Shown piece by piece: positions 12,419 to 25,769 of a DNA stretch of 59,402 nt; the stretch's first letter is position 1, and each line of letters starts with the position of its first letter. Where the stretch lies: positions 648,637-708,038 of the forward strand of contig NW_019091458.1 in the NCBI RefSeq assembly GCF_001949145.1, in the 5' to 3' direction. The notes under the pieces were generated by a model. The model was not told where the DNA came from and searched no databases. It saw only the letters and a list, made by a program, of their open reading frames with translations. This stretch comes from Acanthaster planci. Lineage: Eukaryota; Echinodermata; Asteroidea; Valvatida; Acanthasteridae. A program made the position numbers and the translations under genes.

Positions 12419-15400
12419 ATGTTTGAATGCAGTTAGTAAGCAGTTTGTAGCAGTTTTGTTTTCCATATGTTCTGAATACATTTTTCACATATGCCTTTTT
12501 CACGTTAAATTGTGGGTGTAGGTGTTTACCAGTACATATCCCTATGTTTTACTTCAATAGAGCATCCGGTTACATGCACTGCATCACCCATAAATGCACA
12601 CACCTTCTATGTTTTTTAAAAGCGAATGTGTCTTCTTAAAGAATGTAAACATACATACGAACAAATATAAGTTGCCATAACTGTAACTGAACATAAAAAT
12701 ATGTGGGGATCCTTTTCTTCAGTTGTGACATTCAAGAAACTCTAACCTACAGCCAGGTGCCATAGTCTAACTTCCCAACAGCTTCTGTCACAATAATGAC
12801 TATTAATGTAATTATGCACCTCATATCTTTTCCTATTCCATCTTTCAAAGGTGTGTGCGAGGTTGAAGACAAGAGAGAGAAGCCATCCCTACCGGTAGAT
12901 GTCTGCAGTTTTTTTCAGTGACCCCTGGTCAGCATAGCGTGACATCCTCGCACACATGGTGAAATACATGTACATGTACCATTTGCAGGGTCTCTCATTG
13001 CTTCCCGTTGTCTTTGATTAAAATCTCTTCTCTTCCCCCCCTTTCATAGTAGACAAACAGCCAGCTTGACTTTACCATGGGAAGCGCTGGGTTTCTCTAT
13101 CTCAATGTCCCCTTCATCCACGGGCACCTGACACGTCAGGACAAATACAGGCATCTATCCATCACTTTGGGAGAGATCCCCCCCCCCAGTTGTTAACATT
13201 ATGTGATCAAGCCTGTCTATGTTTGACGAAGGAGAGCTCGTTACAGATTCAGCGAGTTCCCTGGAGGCGGACCACCTCTCACTTTTCAATGTTTCATTTG
13301 CCTAGATCCAAAAATGTTGTCCGTTAATTCAGTCTAAGGTTATGCATCGGCTGGAGTGCACTGCAAAGCAGCCCCCTCTTTCTTGCTCTCTGTTTACCTT
13401 TCGATAAGTAACCAGCTACTTTCTACTTGATACATGTACCTTTGAAATCAATTTCTCTTTGAAGAGGAAAAGCCTTGTTTATTCTCTTTATAAACCTGCT
13501 ATGCATTAATGGCACGTTGCAATGGAAGGAATTTCCACAGCACAGTATATTTGTGGCAACTGAAGGAGTGATGTCTTTCTCTGACAGAATGCAGATTTTG
13601 ACCACAAAGGTGACAGCTACACATATCAAAAATGTTCTTTCTTGATCTTGTTAAAAATTGACTTGATTTCAAATTCATGTACATTTATGTGCATGTATTT
13701 TATATTTCAGGATATTAAGTTTCTTTTTTGCCATTAATTGCTGTAGACAGACCTTCTGAAGAAGCAGGAATACAGTTTGATGATTCAAAGCGTTCTGTAA
13801 AAATTCTTACATCTTTTGATGGAAATCACCTCTTCAACCCATGGTTACTGTCAACATCTGAATGTACACAATTATGTACTGTACACTGCTCATTTGGAAT
13901 GACTACACAGCTATGATTTCCATTCACGTATCCAGCAGTGCAGCCATGTAATGGCACAACAGTTATTGATTGTCTCTGAACATAGGAACAAAAAGGAAAA
14001 CCTTGTAACTAGCATCATGTGACCTTCCACCTTCACCTTTTATCGCATCAAATGCCTAAATTACCTGTCACCTGCCTATTACATGTATCCTGTAGTTTGT
14101 GTAAATACAAACATGAACAAGTCTGATACACTCATCTGGGGTTTAATCACTTCTAAGCCAGGGACACATGGGTACATGTTTACCTACCTGTAAATGTCTT
14201 ATGTAAACATGTGTATCAACCTGACCTTGCAAACACTACAATTACCAGGATACAGGTATTCCTTTAGTTTGAACAATTTTCTCTATACACTGTAAATTAT
14301 GCGGGCAAAAAATATAGGAAACAAGTTCACAGGTCGACATTAAGCTGTTTTGCCCAGAAGCTAAAAACAGCTCCTGGCCTTTTAAATTGAAGGGGTTTTC
14401 AGGAGCTGTTTCACTGTATCTGGGAGCTATTTTAGGAAAAAAAAATAATAGTTCTGCTTCCAATTACGTGCCTCTTAAAAATAGGGTCAGTATGTCAGAC
14501 ATTTTTTGGGTCAATTTTTCTGTACTGATTGAATGGCATGAATGGGTACGAAAGCTTCCAGAACCTGTCTCAAAAAGTGATAAAAAAACGTCTTAATCCT
14601 TGTGAAAATTTCTACAGTTTTTACAACAATAATTATGTATCAAGAGGGAAAACTGGCCAACAATGTCCATGTATCGCGTGGTAAGCGTGTGTGACGCAGC
14701 CAAACGGGTGGGCAATAAACCTTATGCTGTGGCAGGAAATTTGGTGGAAACATGCTTGCTTCAAGTACATGTACAAGCAAAACATGTACATACATCTATA
14801 GACAAGAGAAGAAGTTCTGTGAATTAACTTGCAGAAATTCTCTTGCAACATTGATGTTTTTTTGACCTGCAGCTTTAGGGTTGCGTGTGTGTACGGCAGA
14901 TGTAGCATAATCGACCAGCGCAGCTTTGCTTTAATGGATTGAGCTTTGCGCACGTTTTTTCATGACAGCAAAACGCGAAAGGAACTCGTGAAATTCTTTT
15001 CAAAAATCGCAAACGTAAGTAGGAAAAAATATTTCAAAAAGGGGTTTTAACGTGAGAAAAGGTTGTTGGAAGGTGCTTTGTGAAGACAGGATCAGTAACA
15101 ACCTGGCACTAATTTCAGCGCCTGACCGCTCACTTTCTTATGGGTTACTAGCCGCTAATAATGGTTTGTCAGACGCAAAAGCGTCGCTGTGCCCGCTTAA
15201 TGTCGACCCCTGCAGGATATGTCCCTAAACAGGAAAGGTGACCCATGTATAAACGGGTACATGTACATGTACAACACCTACGCACATCCACTGTAATTAT
15301 ACATGTACTGCAACTTTGCTGGTTCTGCCACGCACATTGAAAGCACATTAGCTGGGGGCATAAACAATACAGAAGGTTGAGGGGCAAAATGACCTGCTTC

Positions 15401-18400
15401 TTTAGGGAGGCTAAATTGCACTTAAACAGAGTATTATGTCTGTCATGAACACCTGCTGCAAGTGAACAAGCAGGTTCTGACAAATTCACCTGTGCAAGCG
15501 GGATGTTGGGTTCTATGGACCTTGCACCCTGTAGCTCATGTTAGGCACCAACCAACCACCCACCACCACAATTTAGGTTCATTATACATATTTGATAAGC
15601 TCAAAGTGGAATTTCTCACCCACAAGTAAAAATAGAATGCTATAGAGCCTTCATGTTTTTTATTAGTCCAAGATATTACTTCTAGTCTACAGAGTCACAA
15701 AGAGTTCAGAGCCCCGTGTGATGTTATCTTTGGACCTCTGCACAAAATGCAAGGAAGTACACTCTTACTTGACCCTCTGGGGAAGACAATGGCAAAATAA
15801 GTGAAATTAATTAATAAATGGTATGAATTTTCAAACTATTTTTTTTTACATTCACTGTCAATGAAATGTAGATTAGTTCTGAGCATTAAGTCAGGAGTCT
15901 GTGAGAGAAAATACAAGTGAAATAAAACACACAGAACAAAAATAACAAATAAACCAAAAACTGAAAATTCTAAAAAAAATTAGTGATGATTCAGTAAATA
16001 ACACAATTATTTAGATAAAACAGAAAAATGTACATGCACTCAGTTATTTACAGTGTTCTGAAAGTCATACTTCACTGTTAAGTCAGCTCACTAGCAAAAC
16101 CTTTTTCCTTCACACCTTTTAACACTCACCTCCTCCTAAAATAAAAGCAAATGGTGGTAATTGTGGTTTGGAATTATGGTAATTTGGCTGCGGCACTGGT
16201 AATTGGCATTACTCCAACCTGCATACAGTAGGCCAAGCATTACTTATCTTGGCTGAAGTGAAATGATTTATGGTTTCAGATTAAATGTGACTGGATTTGA
16301 ATGCATGGGTTGGTTATCAGCTTAATCATTTTTTGTTTCAAATTGAAATAAAATAAAGAATTAGCTGAAATTGACATGCCTTTATGGTAGCCCCGGAAAG
16401 CAGGGTTCAAGCAGAAACAGTTTTAACGGACAGCTGAAGATCTACCAAAGCGTAGAATTTTGTAGCCAAATGTGCTTTTATAGCCATCCCTAAAAATTAA
16501 ATGCCATCTTTAGAATCTTTAAACTAAACAATATATGTCCATATTCCATTTTGAAGTTTTGAAGTGACAAAGAACCGAACAGGGTCAGTTTTTCTGAGCT
16601 ACATGTATGTACGGTACACATTTGTTTCACTCCTACTTTGTTTTCAAAGGCTGCAATTTATTTTCATGGTCTCTTGAAAAGAAAATGCACACCAGGGACA
16701 CAGATTTCAGTGCCTGATACTATGCTTTAATTTCCCATAAAGGCTATTTTAAATTATTTTTTATTTTTACTCATGTCATTTGCATTAGCTGTAACTCTAC
16801 ACAGAGAACATCTGAATCTCTATTTCATTTCCAAAGCTACATGTACAGCATGTGGGTCCTGTTCACAGTTCTGCTAACCATGGAGTGCTTACAGCCCTAC
16901 CACAAGAACTCAGTATACCTAAACTGTGTCATTTCATACAGTATTTAGCCTACCACATGTACATGTACTCATGAAGAATGTACATGTAGGCCTATGCAAT
17001 TAGTGATCTCATTCCAATATTATGGACGGTAAATTTTTTGCTATGCTTCCTTTCTTTTTTTCTAACATTTTATTTGGTGTGGAAATCCAAATTTCAAATT
17101 AAAGCAAATTTGAAATAAAACACAGAGTTAGTGGCTTTGTTTGTTAGTCAAATCTGTAAGCTGTACAGTTCTAAATGTCCACACTTGATGCAGAATGACC
17201 TAAATTATTGAAAAGTGGCAAGCAAGGATTATCACCAGGATTACTTAAGTACCCTGGTAAATAAATAAATAGACACATTCAATTTACAAGTATTTTAAAA
17301 CTGTGCTTTTGCAGAAACAATTGCATGGACATCAAAATCTATTGAGGAGCACTATACTTGTAAATTAATGATAGAGTAAACTATTAAAATATTAATTAAG
17401 TAAACTATAAACTGACAAGCTTATAACAGATGAAATGTCATGAAGCATTTCACTAATCACTTCAGGGTAATTAGACAACTGTTGCTGACACCTGCCACAA
17501 GCCTAGCCCTGTACTATGGATAATGTACATGTAGATTTGAATCGTACAAGCCACATGGATATTTTTTTAAATGCCTTATTCAGGGGCCATCGCGAAAACA
17601 TTCTATAATCGTTCCACTGCAATTCAAATGAGTCTTTGCTCTCTGGTCAGCAGACAGTCACCACAGACCTGCATATCAGCAAAATAAGTTTTTTTTTCAA
17701 TATTTAATAATGTCAAAAAGCTACCAATACTGTTGTTGGGTCAACTGGAATCCTATCACTGCATAATTTAAATGTGCATTTTAATAGTAAGATACAAACA
17801 AATGAGAGCTTATGTGGCATCTCTGGGTCTCCATACAATTGGGCAGTAACTGATAGTCGGATACCACTGTGTGATGATTCTGGAAGATTTGCATACTTCA
17901 TGTGGTGACCAGACAAGAAAAAAGTTGGTCTTATATCTGAAAGTTGTAAAGCTTTGAATATCAGTAATACCAGTATGAAATGGCGAGGACAATTTGCTTA
18001 TTTAGGCATGCTTTTCGCACATTTTCAATGGGTGTCAATGTCACTATGTTGATGGTACTGCATGCTGAAGGTTGTCACTGAGGATTTGTTTTGCCATCAC
18101 GCAGTGGCTTCACTGACACAAGGGATCCGAAAATTCCCTAGTTTTATGTCAAGATGTTGGCAAGAAGCCATCGCGAACTGTACTGCTATTGCTAATACAG
18201 CAGTGCATTTTAAAAACTGTCACAGATTGCCCAAAACGAGTCGCATTTTGTAATGCGGTACAAGGGAAATCACTCACGGACACGTGTCCTATTTGCATAA
18301 TTCCATTAGGCCAAACTTCTTCCTCTTGCCAGAAATGCACTTTCTGCTGCTGTAAACAAATTTGTTTTTCACCGCCATATGCGTACATGTACAATAAACA

Positions 18401-18689
18401 GAGCCACAAAGTCCCGACGCCGAAAAAGTACATGTAAAATCAGTACAGAATAAAAGGTCAATGAATCATTTTTATAACCTTCAACCATCACTGTCTTCTT
18501 TTTCCTTCTTAAATTCTGTCTCCGCCCCTCCCCAATGGAAAACATGTACTGGCTGCTTCCACTTCCATGTTGACATGGGTAAAATGTCAAGGTTACCGTG
18601 GCAATAAGGCAAAGTACCACACTACTTCAGCGACCCCATCATTAAACAAAATGCAAAAAACAACCAAACAACAGCATATCAGGATGCAT
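12419..18689. other. Long non-coding stretch, no gene seen
   Basis: No supportable exon in about 6.3 kb. It holds ACATGT clusters (12966-12980, 15257-15273, 16963-16990) and a TACCGGTA at 12890-12897. A small hairpin pairs ACATGTTTAC at 14173-14182 with GTAAACATGT at 14202-14211. Long AT-rich parts occupy 15800-17450. The frame at 13728-13916 sits after a pyrimidine-rich CTGTAG but has no donor, so I do not call it. Confidence 0.5.
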
Positions 18690-19230
18690 TTGACAACATA
18701 CCGTCACTTGCACCCAGACACATTTCATATGTCACAATTATGACAATTTATGCCTTTCTTCTGTCACTGCGGTCAAGGTGACGAGGGGCCAAACACAAAC
18801 CAGGGCTAATGGGGGAATAGCAACCAGTCATTAGAGCAATGGCACAGGCCCTTCCAAGTTGTCCTGCCATGACCCTATATATCATGCCGACTGGCAGCGT
18901 CTGTTTATTCCCCACACACACACCAACTGCAAGCCACTGGGATATTAATCCAAGCCGACAGGTGCAACAAAATGTCTGAGGTCAACTTTTTCGTCTTTTC
19001 TTTTGCCTTTTCCAAACCCCACCATTCAATATCAGCCAGAGTAGGGCAATACAGGCAATCATAATCCTGGCTGTTATTCATTTGAAACGACATCCTTAAG
19101 GGAAAGAAACAAGAAAACCCAAACTCTGTAATAAGTACGTGGAGGGAACAGGGGAAAAAACATCACTGCTCGCTTGCCTTGTATATATAAGGCAGGCCCT
19201 GGTTGGCATGCACGTCAACAACAGACAAGG
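18690..19230. promoter_or_regulatory. Candidate cis-regulatory block C, with a TATA-like word
   Basis: A compositionally complex, repeat-poor stretch. It contains a consensus-like TATATAAGG (19184-19192) that could act as a core promoter element on the plus strand. I found no convincing coding exon downstream, so a promoter function is speculative; an enhancer is an equal alternative. Confidence 0.2.
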
Positions 19231-20794
19231 TCTGCTATGTATTTACAAGTTTCCGTTGACATCCAAAAGTGGAAAGGATAGGGATCCGATTTTGTAGCCT
19301 GAGCAAATATGGGGACTGGCTGACATCTTAGATGGCATGGCACGCAAAGCGTTACCGCTCTTTCTTTCTCTCCTTTTTTCTAAGACTTGGGCTGAATCAT
19401 CAGTGTGGCTGGTGTGTAGATGCTGTGTAGTTGCGGTGTGATAGGGAAGGGGGGTCATGGTGAATCAGAACTGCAAGGAGAGCATTCTGCAGTTCTCACG
19501 CAGATGATTTCCATCCATTTTCTTTGCAGTGAGGGTGGATGTAACGTACGCATACATGCACATGCACAAGAGCGTGCCCTAACTGACTGCCTTCATCTGG
19601 GACCTTATTAAATGTACCGTGGAAGATCACCACCTGAGATTTGAGGCGGAAATTTCTCATCTACGTGTATGTAATAATCATTAACCTTGAAGAACATTTA
19701 CCAAAGATACATGTTAAACAATCAGGGGAGAATTATGTCATGAAGCAGGGGTAATGGATAAGCCATTTACCATACATATACATCTCAATCCATAAATCGA
19801 GCGTCTGCTCGTAATGCAAGTACTCAAAGAGGCCTCTCATGGAAATGTTCCTGTCAAATTTGAAAAAAAAGGGGAGAGGCAATGGAACAACTTTTCTCTT
19901 GTCTTTTTTCTCAGCACTTAACCTACAGCTCATTTCTATGCATAGGCATCTAGAACTGTGACATTTTCAACTATAGGAATAAACTATCCCACATGAACAT
20001 GTACATAAGCGAACAGTTCCGTCCTGCAATTTAAAATATTCTGCCAGGCCTGCACTGTGCCATGCAGTACAGTACAGTAGTCTCCATGCTCTAGGTTTTG
20101 AGAGAACGGCAGTTTCTCTTTCGTACTGCATGAGAAAATGACACTTTTGCACATTTGAATAATTGTCCCCCTAGACTTGTGGACATTTGTCTCTCCTGTT
20201 TGTTCCCAAGTTGAGATTGGAGAATTCATTTTATGCATGAGCACGGTTGGAATAAAAGTCACTTTACTTGCAGACAACGTGGTGTTTGTGGTTTGTTTTT
20301 CTTCCACATGTTTCTTACTGCTATCTAAATATGTCCATAGCACACAGAAATTCTGAATAGGGCAACGTGTACATGTACTGACGCTTTTTTTAAATAATTC
20401 CAATTTTTGCGAAGGGGTTGAACAAACTTCTGTGTTGTCCCTGCAACTGCAGAATCCCTAGTTATGCAACACATGCACGGACAAGTTTGTACACAAGCCA
20501 CATTTCCTTACCAATCATTGAAATATGCTGAACGCAAGTGCAGACTTTTTACAACGCTAAGCACAACCATGAAATTAGGGCCCGGAATTCTGCTCAGCAT
20601 TTCCAGGCCATGACAATGTGTACCATGTAGCTGTGCTCAGATAAACTGCAAAAAATCACAGTGGCAAAGTTGTATGAAACTGTAAGTCATAATTTGAAAT
20701 CGATGTCTGGTAAAAACAGCATTCGGACAGACTTTGGACAGACTTAAGGAGGGGAATCACAAATTTACTCGCGGGATTAGAGTTCACAGACTCC
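19231..20794. other. Non-coding sequence, no gene seen
   Basis: Open frames up to 139 codons (19984-20403 minus) occur but have no recognisable domain or splice flanks. ACATGT words occur near 19998-20008 and 20366-20380. Confidence 0.5.
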
Positions 20795-21147
20795 NNNNNN
20801 NNNNNNNNNNNNNNNNNNNNNNNNNNNNNNNNNNNNNNNNNNNNNNNNNNNNNNNNNNNNNNNNNNNNNNNNNNNNNNNNNNNNNNNNNNNNNNNNNNNN
20901 NNNNNNNNNNNNNNNNNNNNNNNNNNNNNNNNNNNNNNNNNNNNNNNNNNNNNNNNNNNNNNNNNNNNNNNNNNNNNNNNNNNNNNNNNNNNNNNNNNNN
21001 NNNNNNNNNNNNNNNNNNNNNNNNNNNNNNNNNNNNNNNNNNNNNNNNNNNNNNNNNNNNNNNNNNNNNNNNNNNNNNNNNNNNNNNNNNNNNNNNNNNN
21101 NNNNNNNNNNNNNNNNNNNNNNNNNNNNNNNNNNNNNNNNNNNNNNN
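20795..21147. other. Assembly gap (353 N)
   Basis: A run of N. The sequence on either side is not a visible tandem repeat, so the cause of the gap is not apparent. Open frames that run through the N carry no information. Confidence 1.
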
Positions 21148-22169
21148 ACCCTCCACAGTCTAGTTACATGTAAACACAGCAATGTGAACTTGTGACCTTC
21201 AGGCTTTCCCTCCAACATCTTCCACTGGGCTCCAACTTGAGTTGACTGACCCCCCTGGTCTAGGTTTATCTGATATCAGTCTGTTACCTGCCAAACTAAT
21301 CATTCCCTCATGCCCATTAAAAAAAGTCCCTTTTTGTCTTTTCAAGATAACCGTCATATGAGCTTCCTTCCAATCTAATTCAGTCATTGCAAATAATCTT
21401 GGGGGGGGGTTTGATTTAGTTAATGCACAGACCTGTTCTGCCTCATACATGTCCTGCAATCAATTTTTAATCGTGCCTCCCAACCGTTGCAGAGTGTTCT
21501 CCATTTCCCCATACTTATTTATTGTGTTGGTTCATCAATTCACCAAACAACACCCGAAATAAAGATGTTTGCTTTTCTTCCTCTTTTTTTAATTGAAGTT
21601 GCCCATTTAACCTAAGATGCCATTTGATGTCCACCTTGATACGCATAATGTGCAGTTTCACAAGGGTACAGTTAAATCAAACACTTTGTAAGCAATCTTC
21701 ACACCATTTTGATAATCCGCTCAGGCCAAGTGCTGGTATTTTGAACTTTGGTGAAATTATAGGCTTCAATTTCACAGGCATTTTTTTTTATTTTTCAATA
21801 TACAATCGTATACATGTAGATACTGATAATGTTCCGGTGCAGGAACCTGTACTAACACACATTGTATACTATGAGACCAGTAATAGGGACTCAACCTTCA
21901 TAGATACAGCTGCATGTACCAGCACTTGTAGATATGAAGGTCACTGACATTCCTTGATGAAGTTCAGTTTGGTCAGGACTTTCTACTGTCAAGGCTTTTT
22001 CAAAAAACAAACAAACAAATCATGAACTAATCTTGTTTCAGACCTTGATTCCCAGACATGCATGCACATGTGTACACCTGGAGAGCACTTCTCCAATAAT
22101 AAAAAAAAGGAACAATGTAATTACATGTACATGTGTAAATATAGCATTCCTGATGAGGTTTCAGTCCAC
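21148..22169. other. Non-coding sequence, no gene seen
   Basis: AT-leaning sequence with a G run near 21401-21410 and ACATGT words near 21815 and 22125-22135. No splice-flanked frame. Confidence 0.5.
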
Positions 22170-22450
22170 CAGGGACTTCGGATATTACTCAGAATGCCAC
22201 AGTGAATGAGAGAGCACAGCCCTGCTTGGCCAGGTCTGGGCCTTTGCTCAATGGTCAACTTGATACCTGAATGTATCAATGGACTGTCTAGGACAGACAT
22301 AACAATTATGGCCTACAGCTGTGACCCAAAATGTGAATGACCGCTTGACCATTGCAGTGGTCACTGGGCTGGAACAGACAGGATGTAATATTATCATGAT
22401 TACAGGTCCATAAGAGCCCTCTGCAGGTGGTGCAGCTATAAATAGACTGG
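22170..22450. promoter_or_regulatory. Candidate cis-regulatory block D: E-box plus MEF2-type site
   Basis: A repeat-free stretch ending with an E-box CAGGTG (22424-22429) and, six bases later, CTATAAATAG (22436-22445). The latter fits the MEF2 consensus CTA(A/T)4TAG exactly and contains a TATA-like core. The adjacent pair is the arrangement seen in muscle-type enhancers. Function here is inferred. Confidence 0.3.
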
Positions 22451-22830
22451 CCCCAAGCTATCTAGGTACATGTACCCATACAGTTGTACATACACAATGT
22501 GGGCGCAGCATTATGATATACAGGAAAGGATAAGACCATTTCTGACAAGTGATGTGTATCGGCACAACTACATCCACATAAAATGTACATACATACATTG
22601 TACATGTGCATGTTAAATCCACGTATCTGTGAAAGCATCCAATGATTCTAAACAATGCAATTTCAAATACAAGATGCAAAGTTCCTGGAACTGAGGAAAC
22701 ATGTTTTTGTTGTAAGTGGAAATCAAAAAAAATCTAAGTGTGTTGAAATGTGTGACCATGGCATATGTACATTGTACAGTACATCATGAACCCCTTTTAT
22801 GTATGTAAATATGCACAAGTACCTACATGA
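22451..22830. other. ACATGT-rich non-coding stretch
   Basis: Many TACATGTA/GTACATGTAC/TGTACA words between 22465 and 22800. No gene seen. Confidence 0.6.
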
Positions 22831-23490
22831 ATTTTTGTTAGTTACATATATGTAGTATACGGCCTACAGTGTTACCATATGAGTTTTTTTAATACTGAAT
22901 CAAATCCTGAAAGGTCACAAGAAATAGAGTTCAACCCACAGACAAACATTTTTCTCTCAGTGAGAATGGCAGGGCAAGAGAGAGCCGGTGTTCATCAATT
23001 CATGCTTGCTACAGGTTCACATGACTCCCCGGTCGTGGAGAAAAGATCACTCTGTGGTTACATGAGGCTCTTGAACCTAAACTGTCAGGCCAGATTGTGC
23101 CACTCGCTGTTTTCACATGACAGACAGAAACACCAACCCTATAATTGTGCTCAACTTGGCGTCACTCACGTTCATCCCTTCTGTACCTTAAAGCACAAGG
23201 GATCAGAAGGGCATAGTCACAGAATGCGCGGGGTTGTTGTTGGTGGTGGTAAATTCCCAGTGAGGAGGATGGGGTCAAAGGTTAAAGCCATCCAATTTGG
23301 AAACAAACAACACCAACTGTGTGTTATAGATGTATTAACGGTGAAAAATGGAAGGAAAATGGTTAGCATCATATACAGACATCTAAAACTTCTAAAAATT
23401 GCATTATCTAGTTTCCAGACCCATCTTCTTGAAACCGAATTGTTTTTAAGTACAACTGATGAAAACGCATTAGTAAAGGAACATGTTTGA
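22831..23490 (+). CDS. Unrecognised long ORF, possible exon (weak)
   Basis: The longest gap-free open frame in the window. It is stop-free from 22831 and begins at ATG 22879 with 203 codons. At about 40 percent GC a frame this long is expected only rarely by chance in 59 kb (my rough estimate is of order 0.01 to 0.1). Inside it, TTTCTCTCAG (22951-22960) is a strong plus-strand acceptor, and GTAAAT near 23249 could be a donor. That suggests an exon of about 290 bp reading VRMAGQERAGVHQF onwards. I recognise no family, membrane segment or zinc-binding pattern. It may equally be a chance frame in conserved non-coding DNA. Confidence 0.18.
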   Translation: MFVSYIYVVYGLQCYHMSFFNTESNPERSQEIEFNPQTNIFLSVRMAGQERAGVHQFMLATGSHDSPVVEKRSLCGYMRLLNLNCQARLCHSLFSHDRQKHQPYNCAQLGVTHVHPFCTLKHKGSEGHSHRMRGVVVGGGKFPVRRMGSKVKAIQFGNKQHQLCVIDVLTVKNGRKMVSIIYRHLKLLKIALSSFQTHLLETELFLSTTDENALVKEHV

Positions 23491-24535
23491 TTGACTTCTG
23501 ATGTACCTTAACTGCACCAGTGCCTACTTGTGATCAAATACCTTCAGGAACAGGCCAAAATTAATGAATTTTCTATGGCACATAGTTTCACACCAACACT
23601 TACATGTAGGTTACGATAATCAGACTGTTTTCCCAAAAGTTTTCACTTGTTAAAAAAATCTTCGAAAAACTTTGGCGTCATTCACTATTTTGTTAAACTC
23701 TTTGCAACTTTAATTTCACAAAGAAAAATTATACACCAACATTTGATCTGGAACTGTCATTTAACACTTCGCCAACAACTGGGATTATTACATTGTGTTG
23801 CATGAACATAGAGCCGTGACTACTATCACAAATTCCAGGGTGCAACTGCACAGTAATGTAACACTCTACATGTATGTAACTGCTGTCAGGGTTTTGCCTA
23901 CATGAAGTAATAATTGAATTGTTACAATCACCAGCACCAAACTGGGCCTGCTGCAGTCCCCTTCAGGTCAAAGGTCAGTCAAGATACAAGAGGTCCTTAG
24001 ACCGGGAGAGGGTTGGACATCAACTAAAGAAACTCTCCATCCAGATAATGACTGCTTTGACCCCTGGTTGCTTGCAAGCAGGATTTATGAGTTACATTTA
24101 TTTTTTCTTTCTCTCTTCCAAAACGACCGAAACTTTGATTTAGGAAAGTCTGTTTCAGATTTGGCACATCCTTTCCTGCTCCAGCTTACAAAAAGTTTCA
24201 GTGGGGGGAAACTATTTTGAGGTTTCTCCCAACAAAAAGGGTTGATTGGATCTTGTTATTGCATCTATGCTTTATACGCACCTGTGAAATGTCTCATTCT
24301 AATGCTGGTATCTTCAATACTGTTATGTTGTATGCGGGACTGGTAATTCAAGAAACTGGATTATGAAACTACAAAATATGGGTCATTGCAAAGGTGATTA
24401 TCTTTTCATTGCATTGAGCTCACTGACTGATTACTGCAGATCAGACACATGATTTGTGACATTCTGCCAGTATTGTATGTATTGGTACACAAAATGTCCA
24501 TATTCAACATGTGCTGTCACCATAACCAAGTGACA
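23491..24535. other. Non-coding sequence, no gene seen
   Basis: AT-leaning DNA without recognisable repeats or splice-flanked frames. Confidence 0.5.
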
Positions 24536-24672
24536 AATACTGCCACACTCATACTTTTGTTAGTACTCAAGTTCATTTTTTTTGTACTCGCACTTGTACT
24601 CATAAATATGTACTACCAAAAGATAATTCTAGGTAATCATACTCATACTCATGGAAATGTACTTGTACTTTA
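24536..24672. repeat. Degenerate TACTCATACTT/TACTTGTACT repeat
   Basis: A patchwork of the words TACTCA, GTACTCG, CTTGTACT and TACTCATACTCATG repeated with variation for about 135 bp. It reads as a degenerate short tandem repeat or a fragment of a dispersed element with that internal composition. Confidence 0.5.
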
Positions 24673-25769
24673 TTACAACACAGGTCAGGTGTAAAAACCA
24701 AAAGCACTAGCAAAACAAATGAAGAAAAGTCACGCAAAGCGCCCTCATAAGTCACTGCATTACCAGCTTGGCTACTTCTCCTCAGTCTTGGTCAAATTTT
24801 CTTGTGTCCAAGTCCAAGTATGGACAGTGGTGACACATTTGACCATATTTATTTGACCACTCAGTAAAACCCCACAGAGAAAAAAGTCCAGTGCAAACAC
24901 CGCTTTAGTTTTCTAGCCTTGTCTTTGCCTTTTTATGTTTCCCTTTTTTTCCTTTCTCCAGGATTTGTTGAGGGAAATTTTGTGTGTACTGTAGTCCACA
25001 CAACTCAATAGAATGAATATGTACATGTACATGTACACGTACTGATTTCACTGTTGAGTGCACAGTGCCTTTCTACACGGTCTCCCTAGCTGGGGATAGG
25101 GAACCCACTGATGTGCTAAATCATCACGGATGTTGTCCCCTTGCCCTGGCTGTGTGTAGCAAGTTCCAAGCATTGAGTATGCTCCATCCCACCTTCTGAG
25201 ATATCAGTTAATATTTAGGTGTACTCAAGAGTACATGTACATGTGTGGCATCCATCTGGGCCCAATCTCTGGGCTCAGCTTACTACATGTATAAGCAACA
25301 GCCATACTTTGTCCCTTTTCATCGGAGGCTGCTGGTTTGAATTACACAACAGCTGTCTGCAACGGTTCCGTATCTAGCTAATCATATGAGTACGTGTACA
25401 AAATAGGTCCAAAAACAGTTACCAGGTAGGCCCAACATGTAGCTTATTACATGAATGTAATACATGGTTTTATACACATGCACATGTATACGCTGCACTC
25501 CAATACATGAAAGCACATGCTCTAAAATTCTATATAAAAAAGCACTTTTAACTGTTTTGCATCTGTCAGTTACATGCACATGTATACACACAAAATCATT
25601 TTGCTTAAAGATCAGTCACATTGCTTTTATGCAAAAAGGTCATTAAACAGGGAATTGGCCATTGTAAAATGACTAACGTGGCAGCTTCTCTTCGCATTTA
25701 TAAAAAATTGTCATTTTGAGAATGCTCAGAGTAAAAAAAGGTGTCGATGAGGGCGGCAAACAAATCTAG
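24673..25769. other. Non-coding sequence with ACATGT clusters
   Basis: It includes a dense GTACATGTACATGTACACGT run at 25021-25040 and further copies at 25231-25243, 25475-25492 and 25571-25586. A GCGCCCTC word lies at 24740-24747. No gene seen. Confidence 0.55.

Noticed and set aside
12203-12481. Minus frame in the CpG-dense element with a faint resemblance to the end of a LINE reverse transcriptase (IVIIPVGAL)
   Set aside because: The match is only a few residues with no supporting RT or endonuclease motifs, so it is not evidence of a LINE.
20656-21218. ORFs of 144-166 codons across the first N run
   Set aside because: They are open only because N was not counted as a stop.
8885-22413. 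16-bp word GATTACAGGTCCATAA shared by two candidate regulatory blocks (8885-8900 and 22398-22413)
   Set aside because: About one 16-bp match is expected by chance between positions of a 59-kb window, and the flanks do not align.
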